Assembly: GCA_017467305.1 (NCBI GenBank)
Contig: JAFTSM010000043.1
Coordinates: forward strand, 1-64,000
Source: Candidatus Gastranaerophilales bacterium
GTDB lineage: Bacteria > Cyanobacteriota > Vampirovibrionia > Gastranaerophilales > Gastranaerophilaceae
Direction: 5' to 3'
DNA length: 64,000 nucleotides
The notes under the pieces are model-generated. The model made no database searches and was not told where the DNA came from. It saw only the letters and a list, made by a program, of their open reading frames with translations. Numbering within the stretch: the stretch's first letter is position 1; each line of letters opens with the position of its first letter. The translations under genes and the position numbers were made by a program. This document shows, piece by piece, positions 50,348 to 59,843 of the stretch.

Positions 50348-51232
50348 CTATTCGTTAATTACCCATTTTTTTCGAAACTTCCATTGTATTATCGTTAGAA
50401 CAAATATAATAACAAATAGAATATATGCAATAGCAGATGCTTTCCCTATATTAAAGAATTCAAAAGCATTTTTATATAACCAATAAACGACAATATTCGT
50501 AGTGTTTTCAGGACCTCCTTCAGTCATTAAATAAATCAAATCAAACACTTGAAACGAACTTATTGTCGTTATTAGTATTACAAAGAAGATAGTTGGACTT
50601 AATAAAGGCAATGTAATTCTAAAAAAGGTTTTAACGCAATTAGCCCCATCTATTTTTGCTGCCTCGTAAACTTGTGCATTTATTGAGGAAAAACCAGTTA
50701 AAAACAGAAGCATGTTATAACCTACTAATTTCCAAACAGAAACAAAAATTAAAACTGGCATTGCAAGTTTTGTATCAAATAACCATTTTAAATCCGTTTT
50801 AAATAAAATATTCACAAAGCCTATATTAGGGTCAAATATCCATTGCCAAATTAAAGCAATTACAATCATAGGGGTTATAAAAGGAAGGAAATATGTTGTT
50901 TTAAAAAAATCTTTTAATATTATTTTTTCATTTATAATTGCTGCAAGGATTAATGGAAGTAATGTTGCAAAAAAAGTTACAAAAAAAGCATATAAGAACG
51001 TATTTTTAAAAACAAACCAAAATTCTTGAGAAAAAATTAATTCAGAATAATTACAAAGACCAACAAACTTTATTTCTGTTAATAAATCCCACTGATGAAA
51101 ACTTAATATAAAAGAAGCTATCGAGGGTATAAAAATAAACAGAAAACACCCAAGAAAGGAAGGTAAGATAAAACTTACATTTTTGAAGTTCTGAATTAAA
51201 TTATTATATACACTTTTGAAATTTGTTATCAT
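50348..51232 (-). CDS. ABC sugar transporter permease (MalF/UgpA-like)
   Basis: 294 residues, six transmembrane helices. The EAA loop that docks the ATPase is EAAKIDGANCVKTFFRITLP. The family imports sugars or glycerol-phosphate. No second permease, ATPase or binding protein adjoins it; a sugar-binding protein gene lies 12 kb away at 62953. It is divergent from the phosphohexomutase gene, with 79 bases between them. Confidence 0.88.
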   Translation of the reverse strand: MITNFKSVYNNLIQNFKNVSFILPSFLGCFLFIFIPSIASFILSFHQWDLLTEIKFVGLCNYSELIFSQEFWFVFKNTFLYAFFVTFFATLLPLILAAIINEKIILKDFFKTTYFLPFITPMIVIALIWQWIFDPNIGFVNILFKTDLKWLFDTKLAMPVLIFVSVWKLVGYNMLLFLTGFSSINAQVYEAAKIDGANCVKTFFRITLPLLSPTIFFVILITTISSFQVFDLIYLMTEGGPENTTNIVVYWLYKNAFEFFNIGKASAIAYILFVIIFVLTIIQWKFRKKWVINE

Positions 51233-51311
51233 TTTTGATTTTATTATGAATTTTACCTATAATAAAAGAGTATAATCGTTTTTTTAATAACTAACAAGGA
51301 TACTTATAAAC

Positions 51312-52799
51312 ATGACAAAAACTGTAGATTTTAGTGCTTTTGGCAAGAATGATATTAGGGGTATTTACGGTAAAGACGTAACAGAAGAACTTTTTTATTA
51401 TACTGGCAAAGGATACGTAAAATATATTCAAGATAAAACTGGTTTAAAACCAGAAGATATATGGATAACAATATCTCGTGATGCAAGATTACACTCTGAA
51501 TCACTAACAAAAATTCTCTCAAAAGGTATTGTTCATATGGGGGCTAATGTTGTTAATTTAGACATAGTTCCAACACCTTTAGGATATTTTTCAGAATTTA
51601 CAAATTATCCAGAGACAATATGCAAAGATATTAAAATATCTGGTGCATTAATTGTTACAGCAAGTCACAACCCACCAGAATATAACGGATTAAAACTTAC
51701 ATTCAACAAAAATTCTTTAAATGAATCTGAAATCAAAAAAGTAAAAGAATACACAATAGAACAAATGAGCAACGATATAACATCTGTAAAGCACGGAGAA
51801 TCAAGACTCTACAACATTGTTCCTCAATACATAGATTTTATGACAACAAGATTTGGAAGAATTGGAGAAGGTATAAAAGTTGTAGTTGATAGTGCAAACG
51901 GTACAGCCGGTGTTGTTGCACCAAAACTATATCGTGACTTAGGATGCGAGGTAATAGAGCTATATTCTGAACCAGACGGTAATTTCCCAAACCACCATCC
52001 AAACCCAAGCGATTTATCAACATTAGAAGATATAAAAAATAAAGTAAGAGAAGTTGGTGCAGATTTAGGTATTGCATTTGATGGTGATACAGATAGGTTA
52101 GGAGTAATTGACTCCGAAGGTAATGCACTCACTGGCGATAAACTTTTATATATATATGCACTAGATATTATAAAAGAGCTATCTATAAGAGGTGAAACTC
52201 CTATTGTTGTTTCAGAAGTTAAATGTTCACAAGTTTTATTTGATGAAATAAACAATCAAGGTGGAAAATCTATAATGGCAAAAACTGGCCACGGATATAT
52301 TAAATCAAAAATGAAAGAGACAAATGCAATTCTTGCTGGTGAAATGTCTGGACATATGTTCTTTAAAGATAGATATTATGGCTTTGATGATGCTATCTAT
52401 GCAGGTTGCCGTGTAATTGAAATTGTTGCAAAAAATAAAAATAAAAAATCTGATTTTAAATTATCAGAACTACTAGAACCATTTAATAAAGTATGCACTT
52501 TAAATGAAGTAAGACACAAATGTGAAAACGAATACAAAACTCAAGTTTTAAATATGGTTACAGAAAAATTACAAAAAGACAAAAATATTTTTGGAAAAGA
52601 AATTACTGATATTGTAACATTAGACGGTTTGAGAATAATTTTTCCAGATGGTTTTGCTATAATAAGACAAAGCAATACAGAGCCTGTTTTTACTTTGCGA
52701 TTTGAAGCAAAAACACAGAAACAAGCAGAACATTATAAAAATGTAATGTTATCACTAGTTGATGAATGTATTATCAACATTAAAGATAGCGAGGAATAA
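51312..52799 (+). CDS. Phosphoglucomutase/phosphomannomutase
   Basis: 495 residues, four-domain alpha-D-phosphohexomutase. Key parts: FGKNDIRGIYG, the phosphoserine loop VTASHNPPEYNGLK, the metal loop GIAFDGDTDRLGVID, the sugar-binding GEMSGHMFF, and the phosphate-binding RQSNTEPVFTLRFEA. It interconverts hexose 1- and 6-phosphates for envelope sugar nucleotides and glycogen. The stop overlaps the start of the sppA gene by one base (TAATG). Confidence 0.92.
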   Translation: MTKTVDFSAFGKNDIRGIYGKDVTEELFYYTGKGYVKYIQDKTGLKPEDIWITISRDARLHSESLTKILSKGIVHMGANVVNLDIVPTPLGYFSEFTNYPETICKDIKISGALIVTASHNPPEYNGLKLTFNKNSLNESEIKKVKEYTIEQMSNDITSVKHGESRLYNIVPQYIDFMTTRFGRIGEGIKVVVDSANGTAGVVAPKLYRDLGCEVIELYSEPDGNFPNHHPNPSDLSTLEDIKNKVREVGADLGIAFDGDTDRLGVIDSEGNALTGDKLLYIYALDIIKELSIRGETPIVVSEVKCSQVLFDEINNQGGKSIMAKTGHGYIKSKMKETNAILAGEMSGHMFFKDRYYGFDDAIYAGCRVIEIVAKNKNKKSDFKLSELLEPFNKVCTLNEVRHKCENEYKTQVLNMVTEKLQKDKNIFGKEITDIVTLDGLRIIFPDGFAIIRQSNTEPVFTLRFEAKTQKQAEHYKNVMLSLVDECIINIKDSEE

Positions 52800-53806
52800 T
52801 GAAAGCATCACTTATATCCAAAATTGTAGTATTACTTTGTGTTTTATGTCTTGTTCTAAGTTATTTTACAACAGATAGACACAAACCATATATGGAAAAT
52901 ACAAAAAATAACAAAAATTTTGTATCAGCTGCAAACAAAATTGCGGTAATAGAACTAGACGGTGCAATAGCTTCATCTAGTGATAGTAGCTTTTTTTCAA
53001 AAGAAGCTAATGCAACAAATCTTTTAAAATCATTAAAATTAGCAAAAGAAGATAAAGATATTAATGGCGTTATCCTTAAAATTAATTCTCCGGGTGGCAC
53101 AGTTGCAATGTCACAAAACATTTACAATGAAATTATTAAAACAAGAGAAATAAAACCAGTTATTTCTGTTTTAGACGATGTGGCAGCAAGTGGTGGATAT
53201 TACATAGCATCAGCAACTGATAGAATTATTGCCCAAGAAGGAACATTGACAGGAAGTATTGGTGTAATCTTCTCATTTATGGATTATCACAATTTATTAA
53301 TAAATAAACTAAATATTAATCAAATCGTTATAAAGAGTGGAAAGTTTAAAGATATCGGCTCAAGCACAAGAGAAATGCTTCCAGAAGAAAAAGCATTAAT
53401 GCAAGAAATAGTTGATGATTCATATCAACAATTCTTAGATGCAATCACAAAAGGAAGAATACTCAGAGAAGAAAAAGACTACCCAGTAGTAAAAACCAAT
53501 TTAACAAATGATGACTTGAAAACATATGCAGACGGTAGAGTCTTTACAGGAAAAAGAGCAAAATCACTTGGCTTTGTTGATGAAAATGGAGACATGGATA
53601 CCGCAAAAACAATGATTACAACAATGGCACAAGAAAAATTCAAAAATAAACTACCAGTAAAACTTGTAAATTATAATAAAAAAAGCTCATTTAATGAATA
53701 TTTTTCAAGTTTAGCAGAGTACAGTTCACAAGGTAATATAAAAATAAAAGATATAATTCCAACAAGCATGTTACTTAATAGAAAGCCTTTGTATTTATGG
53801 GAATAA
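52799..53806 (+). CDS. sppA: Signal peptide peptidase SppA
   Basis: 335 residues, the short single-domain form. One N-terminal membrane anchor (KIVVLLCVLCLVLSYF), then the ClpP-like fold with INSPGGTVAMSQNIYN, the catalytic Ser in DDVAASGGYYIAS, and the catalytic Lys expected in the helix after KSGKFKDIGSS. It degrades cleaved signal peptides in the membrane. It overlaps the mutase gene by one base and the next gene by ten, so the three are coupled. Confidence 0.92.
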   Translation: MKASLISKIVVLLCVLCLVLSYFTTDRHKPYMENTKNNKNFVSAANKIAVIELDGAIASSSDSSFFSKEANATNLLKSLKLAKEDKDINGVILKINSPGGTVAMSQNIYNEIIKTREIKPVISVLDDVAASGGYYIASATDRIIAQEGTLTGSIGVIFSFMDYHNLLINKLNINQIVIKSGKFKDIGSSTREMLPEEKALMQEIVDDSYQQFLDAITKGRILREEKDYPVVKTNLTNDDLKTYADGRVFTGKRAKSLGFVDENGDMDTAKTMITTMAQEKFKNKLPVKLVNYNKKSSFNEYFSSLAEYSSQGNIKIKDIIPTSMLLNRKPLYLWE

Positions 53807-54375
53807 CAACTAACGACTTTTTTGAAAATATATATAGTGTAATATTTTCGCCAAAAGCATTTTTCGAAAGAGAAGATATGCAAATATCTTCGAGACTAGC
53901 TGTTTCAACAGTAATATTTATTGCTGTAATAACAAAGCTTGCAATAGGAATTTTCAATGGCGAAATTCACAATTTATTATTCTTACTTTCAGTTTTTGGA
54001 ACAATAATATCTACACTTATAATTTGGTTTTTGACAGCATTATTTTTTGAATACATAGCAAAAATATTTGATAAAAGCGGTCAACTTCAAAAGTTACTAT
54101 TCTACACTGCTTTTGTACCAATTCCTTATATCTTCTTTGCACCACTAAACTTATTAAAAAATACTGGAGATATTGGCTATCTTTTAGGAGTAAATTTAGA
54201 ATTTTTATTATACTTATGGATAATATGTCTATATGCACTTGCTCTTAGAGCGACATACAAACTAACTTTATCACGCTCTTTTATGCTAATTTTTCTACCA
54301 TTCCTTGCATCATTCTTCGCAATTTTTTGGTTAATTGGGTTCATTCAAAAAATGTGGTATATATTCTCAATATAG
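53797..54375 (+). CDS. Yip1-family membrane protein
   Basis: 192 residues with five predicted transmembrane helices. The N-terminal NDFFENIYSVIFSPKAFFE is the usual 'SPxxFF' start of bacterial Yip1 proteins. Function is not established in bacteria. Its start overlaps sppA by ten bases. It ends 13 bases before the repeat-protein gene. Confidence 0.75.
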   Translation: MGITTNDFFENIYSVIFSPKAFFEREDMQISSRLAVSTVIFIAVITKLAIGIFNGEIHNLLFLLSVFGTIISTLIIWFLTALFFEYIAKIFDKSGQLQKLLFYTAFVPIPYIFFAPLNLLKNTGDIGYLLGVNLEFLLYLWIICLYALALRATYKLTLSRSFMLIFLPFLASFFAIFWLIGFIQKMWYIFSI

Positions 54376-54388
54376 AAAACGAGAAAAA

Positions 54389-55225
54389 ATGAAAAAAATT
54401 ATACTTACATTATTAATACTTATGACAATGAATTTTAGCGTTCAAGCTAAAACAAATACTAATGAAACAATAAGTGCAATCGAAACAAACATGTTTGGAT
54501 ATACTTTCAGCACAGAAACTGACAATACGAGGTTAGAACGTATAGAAAAACATTTATATGGCGAAAAGAAAAAAGGAAATATAGACTCACGATTGAAAGA
54601 GATACAAGATGATACTGGTTATACAATAGTAAAAAAGGTCGAACAAAAAAAGAACATAGAAGTTTTACCTACATTAAAAGAAGATTCAACAGTTGAATAT
54701 CCAATGGTCGATAAACTAGAGGAAGAAGTTTTTAAAACAACATACAAAACAGAAGATATATACAAAAGACTAGATAGACTTGAAACACATATTTTCAATA
54801 AAACCAGTTCTGAAAGTTTAAATAATAGGGTAGACAAACTTGCTTCAATCATAAGACCACAAAAACAAATACAAAAAACATATCAACAACAAAACAATGA
54901 ACTTGATAATTACTATAGAAATAATGGATTAGAGCCAATAAATGATGATTCTGTTCCTTTCCAATTGGCAACATTAGAACACAATATTTTGAAAAGTGAT
55001 TATATGAATGACAACATTTCTAACCGTTTAAGTCGATTAGAAAAGGAGCTATTTTCAAGAACATTTCCAAATGATAGTGATGCAAATCGTTTACAAAGAA
55101 TAATGGTTGCATACGATGCAAAGCAAGATAGCTACAAATACGAAAATAATCGAAAAATGCAGAATATGGCAACAGCATCACAAATTGGTGGAATACTACT
55201 TATGATTTTAGCAATGATATTATAA
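54389..55225 (+). CDS. Exported protein with repeated RLxRLE-x-x-LF motif
   Basis: 278 residues. Signal peptide MKKIILTLLILMTMNFSVQA, then at least four copies of a repeat: ISAIETNMFGYTF, RLERIEKHLYGEK, RLDRLETHIFNKT, LEHNILKSDY/RLSRLEKELFSRTF. Each unit pairs a short helix (RLxRLExxLF) with a linker of 20-40 residues, as I recall from cyanobacterial-lineage proteins of unknown function. The C-terminus is a hydrophobic segment (GGILLMILAMIL) that may anchor it. I use the ATG at 54389; an upstream in-frame start would bury the signal peptide. It ends six bases into the convergent gene. Confidence 0.7.
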   Translation: MKKIILTLLILMTMNFSVQAKTNTNETISAIETNMFGYTFSTETDNTRLERIEKHLYGEKKKGNIDSRLKEIQDDTGYTIVKKVEQKKNIEVLPTLKEDSTVEYPMVDKLEEEVFKTTYKTEDIYKRLDRLETHIFNKTSSESLNNRVDKLASIIRPQKQIQKTYQQQNNELDNYYRNNGLEPINDDSVPFQLATLEHNILKSDYMNDNISNRLSRLEKELFSRTFPNDSDANRLQRIMVAYDAKQDSYKYENNRKMQNMATASQIGGILLMILAMIL

Positions 55226-55861
55226 ATCCATTTCTGAGAAGATTTGAGATTCATTCAAACCTTCTTCAATAGGGAAAATAGTTTTTTTGTCATCATTAAT
55301 AGTCGTAGCATTAACTGCTGTTGGAATCTTTTCCTTATTGTGTGAAGAAGATTTGGATGCTCTATATTCATCAACAAAAGTTTCAGCAGCTTTACTACCA
55401 ACATTATAGCCACTCAAAGAAGCGCCAACAAATGTCATACCTTTTACAAAATACCAAAGTCCTTTCAAGAATTTATTATTAGTAAAACGACTATTGTTAT
55501 TAAATAAAGAAGACATTTTATTCAACAAATTTTCAGTAACTTGTTCAAATACATACATTGTTGAAATACCAAGTGCTTGAGATGAACCAGTTCTTACTTT
55601 GTCATCAGATTTTACCGTATTATATACACCAGAACCAATAATTAATGGGTAAACAATTTTTCTTCCAAAGGAAGCAGCAGTATTAAAAATACTATTAATA
55701 GAAGTTGCTACTGAACCTTTTAAAACACCAGTTTTTGCAACTGAATCAACCGTTCTTACAGCTTGAACACCTGCAATACCTTTTTTAAAAGGATTGTCTT
55801 CCTTTTTACCATATATGTGATTTCTAGCTGCAAAATATGCACATGAAATTCCATTTGGCAT
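55220..55861 (-). CDS. Hypothetical membrane-associated protein
   Basis: 213 residues, no family recognised. It starts MPNGISCAYFAARNHIYG and has several moderately hydrophobic Gly/Ala/Ser-rich stretches (IVYPLIIGSGVYN, FVKGMTFVGASLSGYNVGSKAAETF) that may be membrane helices, and a charged, disordered tail. The style resembles the protein at 59844-60419, though I see no clear homology. Single gene, convergent with the repeat-protein gene. Confidence 0.65.
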   Translation of the reverse strand: MPNGISCAYFAARNHIYGKKEDNPFKKGIAGVQAVRTVDSVAKTGVLKGSVATSINSIFNTAASFGRKIVYPLIIGSGVYNTVKSDDKVRTGSSQALGISTMYVFEQVTENLLNKMSSLFNNNSRFTNNKFLKGLWYFVKGMTFVGASLSGYNVGSKAAETFVDEYRASKSSSHNKEKIPTAVNATTINDDKKTIFPIEEGLNESQIFSEMDL

Positions 55862-56015
55862 AGTCGTTCACCTTATTACTTACTTATATATATAAAAACT
55901 TTTTAGGTAAGGAAATTTACCGAAAATAAATAATAGTTAACAAATTTAACAAATACTTAAACATGAGGCTAATTTATGAGAGAATATAACCATTAGTAGA
56001 GGGGAGATTTTCAAA

Positions 56016-57167
56016 ATGAAAGACAAAACATTTTTAATGATACCTGGCCCAACCCCGGTACCAGAGAGAGTACTATTAGAAATCGCTAAACACCCAATGG
56101 GACACAGAAGCGGTGAATTTTCAAAAATATTAGAGTCCGTATACTCGGATTTAAAACATATATTTCAAACATCCAATGATGTTTTAATGTACACAGCAAG
56201 TGGTACAGGAGCAATGGATGCTGCCATATCAAACTTAGTTAACCCTGGTGATAAAGTTTTATCATTAGTAATTGGTAACTTTGGTCAAAGATGGGCAAAA
56301 ATAGCAGCCGCATATGGCGCTGATGTTGAAGTTATTGAAGTTGAAGCTGGTAAAGCAATAGCCCCCCAAGTTTTAAAAGATAGATTAGAAAAAGACACAA
56401 ACAAAGAAATTAAAATTGTAACTTTAACTCAAAATGAAACATCAACTGGTGTTACAAATGACGTTAAAACTTTGGTTTCTTATATTAAAGAACACGGTGC
56501 ATTATCTATAGTTGATGGTGTTACAAGTATCGGTGCAATGGAATGTAAAATGGATGAATGGGGAATTGATGTATTAATTTCTGGTTCACAAAAAGGATTT
56601 ATGATTCCTCCAGGTTTATCATTCTTAGCAGCTAGCGAAAGAGCTTGGGCTGTACATAAAGAATGTAAAAGACCAGATTTCTATTTCAACTGGTCAACAA
56701 ATAAAAAATCAGTTCTTGAAAATTCAACAGCTTTTACTCCAGCAGTAAACTTAATCTGTGGTTTAAAAGTAGCACTAGAAATGATGAAAGAAGAAGGATT
56801 AGATAATATCATTGCACGCCATACAAAAATTGCAAAAGCATTGAGAAAAGCATTAAAAGCAATCAACCTACAACTTTTTGTTGAAGATGAAGCAATTGCT
56901 AGTACTTCAATAACATCTGTACTACCACCAGAAGGTGTTAGTGTACCAGATATTCGAAAAGTACTTAAAAATGATTACGATATTGTAGTTGCAAACGGAC
57001 AAAACAAACTAAAAGATAAAATTTTCAGAATGGGAACTCTTGGTTTCGTTTCAGAACGTGATGCAATCACAGCAGTTGGTGCACTAGAAGCAACACTACA
57101 CAAATTAGGACATAAATTTGAATTAGGTAAGGGTGTTGCAACTCTTATTACGGAATTAAACAAATAG
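56016..57167 (+). CDS. Class V aminotransferase (alanine-glyoxylate / phosphoserine type)
   Basis: 383 residues. Fold-type I PLP enzyme: MIPGPTPVPERV at the N-terminus, TASGTGAMDAAI (cofactor phosphate), DGVTSIGAMEC with the PLP-ring Asp, and SGSQKGFMIPPG with the Schiff-base Lys. The sequence is closest to alanine-glyoxylate/serine-pyruvate aminotransferases. Standing nine bases ahead of serA, it probably takes the place of SerC, converting 3-phosphohydroxypyruvate to phosphoserine. GGGGAG lies eight bases before the ATG. Confidence 0.88.
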   Translation: MKDKTFLMIPGPTPVPERVLLEIAKHPMGHRSGEFSKILESVYSDLKHIFQTSNDVLMYTASGTGAMDAAISNLVNPGDKVLSLVIGNFGQRWAKIAAAYGADVEVIEVEAGKAIAPQVLKDRLEKDTNKEIKIVTLTQNETSTGVTNDVKTLVSYIKEHGALSIVDGVTSIGAMECKMDEWGIDVLISGSQKGFMIPPGLSFLAASERAWAVHKECKRPDFYFNWSTNKKSVLENSTAFTPAVNLICGLKVALEMMKEEGLDNIIARHTKIAKALRKALKAINLQLFVEDEAIASTSITSVLPPEGVSVPDIRKVLKNDYDIVVANGQNKLKDKIFRMGTLGFVSERDAITAVGALEATLHKLGHKFELGKGVATLITELNK

Positions 57168-57175
57168 AGGTAGAA

Positions 57176-58768
57176 ATGAAAGTTTTAATTACAGATAAAA
57201 TTAATGAAGCAGCAGGTAAAATTCTTGATGGTGTTGCTCAAGTAGATTTTATTCCAACACTTCCAGAAGATGAACTTGCAGAAAAAATAAAAGATTACGA
57301 TGCATTGATGATTAGAAGCCAAACAAAGGTTACTAAAAAAATTCTTGAAGCTGGTAAAAATTTAAAAATCGTAGGTAGAGCTGGCGTTGGTGTTGATAAT
57401 GTTGATATTGAAGCTGCTACTCAAGCTGGTATTATTGTTGTTAACTCTCCAGACGGAAACACAAATGCAGCAGCAGAACACACTTTAGCATTAATGTTAT
57501 CAATGTCAAGAAATATTCCTGCAGCTGCAGCATCAACAAAAGAAGGTAAATGGGAACGTTCTAAATTTACTGGTGTTGAAGTTTTTGGTAAAACTTTAGG
57601 TATTATTGGTTTTGGAAAAATCGGTCAGCACGTAGCGCAAGTTGCTATAGCATTAGGTATGAACGTAATTGTTTCAGACCCATATACAACAAAAGAAGCA
57701 GTTGAAAAAATTGGTGCAAAATATGTAACAAGCCTTGATGAATTTTGGGGTCAATGTGACTACATAACAATTCACACACCAAAAACAAAAGAAACAACAT
57801 CTTTAATCAACAAAAACACGCTAAACAGAATGAAAAAAGGCGTAAGAATTATTAACTGTGCACGTGGGGGCATTATTGATGAAGCAGCTCTAAAAGAAGC
57901 TTTAGAATCAGGTCAAGTTCAAGCTGCTGCATTAGACGTATATGAAACTGAACCAGATATTACTGCATCACCTTTATATGGTTGCAATGGAAACATTGTA
58001 ATGACTCCTCACTTAGGTGCAAGCACAACAGAGGCTCAATTTAATGTTGCAATTGATGTTGCAGAACAGATTAAAGAAGTTCTATCTGGCGGAAGTGCTA
58101 AAGCAGCAATTAATATCCCAGCATTAAAATCTGCAGTTATTGAACCAGTAAGAGACTATATGCAACTAGCAGAGAATATTGGTGCTTTAGTAAAACAACT
58201 TTCAAAAGGAAATCTAAAAAATATCAATATCACTGTTAATGGTAACTTATCAGAACTTAATGTAGCACCATTAGAAGTTGCTGTACAAAAAGGTATATTC
58301 TCATCATTTGTAGAAGGTGTTAACTTTGTTAATGCTCCTCTGATTGCAAAACAAAGAGGAATTAACGTAGTTACATCTAAATCACAAAAAGACTGTACAT
58401 TCATTGGTTCAATATCAGTAACATTAACAACTGATTCTGATGAAAATACAGTAACTGGTGCCTTAATTGCTAAAAACATGCCAAGAATTGTAAGAATAAA
58501 CAACTACAATATGAGTATTGAAGCAGAAGAACATATGTTAATGGTTCCACACGAAAATAAACCATCAATGGTTGCGAAAGTAGCTGTTGTAATTGGTGAA
58601 AACAACATCAATATCAACAGAATGCAAGTTGCACAAAAATCAGATAAATCTGATAATGTATCAATAATGATTATCACAACAGATGTTGATGTTGATGATG
58701 AAACAATGGCAACAATAAACAAAATTGATGGTATAAAAGACGCTCAATACATCAAATTAAACGCGTAA
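57176..58768 (+). CDS. serA: D-3-phosphoglycerate dehydrogenase
   Basis: 530 residues, the long form. NAD-binding GFGKIGQHVA, GRAGVGVDNVDIEAAT, catalytic NCARGGIIDEAALKEAL, DVYETEP and TPHLGAST with the active-site His, followed by the intervening (ASB) domain and a C-terminal ACT domain (PSMVAKVAVVIGENNINI). It makes 3-phosphohydroxypyruvate, the first step of serine synthesis, and the ACT domain suggests control by serine. It is coupled to the aminotransferase gene upstream and the radical SAM gene ten bases downstream. Confidence 0.95.
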   Translation: MKVLITDKINEAAGKILDGVAQVDFIPTLPEDELAEKIKDYDALMIRSQTKVTKKILEAGKNLKIVGRAGVGVDNVDIEAATQAGIIVVNSPDGNTNAAAEHTLALMLSMSRNIPAAAASTKEGKWERSKFTGVEVFGKTLGIIGFGKIGQHVAQVAIALGMNVIVSDPYTTKEAVEKIGAKYVTSLDEFWGQCDYITIHTPKTKETTSLINKNTLNRMKKGVRIINCARGGIIDEAALKEALESGQVQAAALDVYETEPDITASPLYGCNGNIVMTPHLGASTTEAQFNVAIDVAEQIKEVLSGGSAKAAINIPALKSAVIEPVRDYMQLAENIGALVKQLSKGNLKNINITVNGNLSELNVAPLEVAVQKGIFSSFVEGVNFVNAPLIAKQRGINVVTSKSQKDCTFIGSISVTLTTDSDENTVTGALIAKNMPRIVRINNYNMSIEAEEHMLMVPHENKPSMVAKVAVVIGENNININRMQVAQKSDKSDNVSIMIITTDVDVDDETMATINKIDGIKDAQYIKLNA

Positions 58769-58778
58769 AAGGATAATA

Positions 58779-59795
58779 ATGGCTAAATACAAAAGTTGTC
58801 ACGGTATTGAACACGGCTTAGTATTCAATGGTGTTAATCTTTTAACTTATTGTTCACTAACCCGCTCTCAAGAAGAGGGCGGGGGTGAACCTCAATTTGT
58901 TAATAGCTATTATGGTGAAATTATTGATTGGGATGCTTTTTTCAAAGACAGACAAGAAAAAAGAGAATATATCAAAACGCACGGGATGTTGCCTCAGTGC
59001 AAAAATTGTATTTACTTAGAAGAAAAAGAATGGTCTGGAGAAGATAAATTAGAATATATTTTGATTACAAACTATATAGCTTGCAATTCTAAATGCACTT
59101 ATTGCCCAATGCCAGACCCTAAAAACTCAAAATTATACAATATTGTTCCAGTCTTAAAAGATATGATAAAAAAAGAAATTATCAAAAAAGACGGAAGAAT
59201 TGAATTTGCTGGTGGTGAACCTACAATTTACAAATGGTTCAATGAAGCATTAAAAATAATAAATAAAAATAAATTCCAACATATTGTTGTAAACACAAAT
59301 GCTATTATTTTCAGCAAAGAAATATACAATGGCATAAAAAATGGTGTTTTAGAAATGGTTGTTTCGCTTGATGCTGGGACCAAAGAAACCCATGAAAAAG
59401 TAAAAGGTGTTAAATCATTCGATAAAGTCTGGAAAAACTTAGATAAATATTCATCTGTGTATAAATACAAAGAAGGTGGAAACCTTTTAAAAACAAAATT
59501 CATCATTGTACCAGATTTAAATGATAAAGAAGAAGAAATTGATTTATGGCTTCAACGAACAGCAAAAACAAAAATTAAAAATGTTTCGTTGAATATTGAT
59601 TTCCAATGGATATTTACAAATACAGAAAATATAGAGGGAATGAAAAAGATTTTAGATTTATCCGATTATTTCATATTAAAAGCAAAAGAATATGATTTAA
59701 TACCAGATATTTATCCAAATATAAAAGATATTCACCATAGATACAACAAAATGGTCCCAGATGAAAAAAAACACGAAAACAAATATTGCACATAA
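58779..59795 (+). CDS. Radical SAM protein with N-terminal Cys cluster (paralogue)
   Basis: 338 residues. N-terminal module SCHG (Cys7), YCSL (about 26) and QCKNC (about 74-77), then the radical SAM motif CNSKCTYC (about 101-108), the SAM-binding FAGGEPT, and TNAIIF. It shares layout and many residues with the protein at 18076-19158 (KSCHG/RSCHS, GEIIDWDAFF/GELIDWNDFF, IVPVLKDMI/IIPVIKDMI). It follows serA by ten bases and shares its terminator, so it is probably cotranscribed with the serine genes, though no serine-pathway step needs it. Confidence 0.8.
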   Translation: MAKYKSCHGIEHGLVFNGVNLLTYCSLTRSQEEGGGEPQFVNSYYGEIIDWDAFFKDRQEKREYIKTHGMLPQCKNCIYLEEKEWSGEDKLEYILITNYIACNSKCTYCPMPDPKNSKLYNIVPVLKDMIKKEIIKKDGRIEFAGGEPTIYKWFNEALKIINKNKFQHIVVNTNAIIFSKEIYNGIKNGVLEMVVSLDAGTKETHEKVKGVKSFDKVWKNLDKYSSVYKYKEGGNLLKTKFIIVPDLNDKEEEIDLWLQRTAKTKIKNVSLNIDFQWIFTNTENIEGMKKILDLSDYFILKAKEYDLIPDIYPNIKDIHHRYNKMVPDEKKHENKYCT

Positions 59796-59826
59796 AAGCC
59801 CTTAGAAAACTAAAGGCTTTTTATTT
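59794..59826. terminator. Terminator of the serine operon
   Basis: AAAAGCC-C-TTAG (59794-59805), loop AAAA, CTAA-A-GGCTTTT (59810-59821), then TTATTTT. It overlaps the TAA of the radical SAM gene and faces the gene ending at 59844. Confidence 0.85.
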
Positions 59827-59843
59827 TAATCATTATAAATTAA

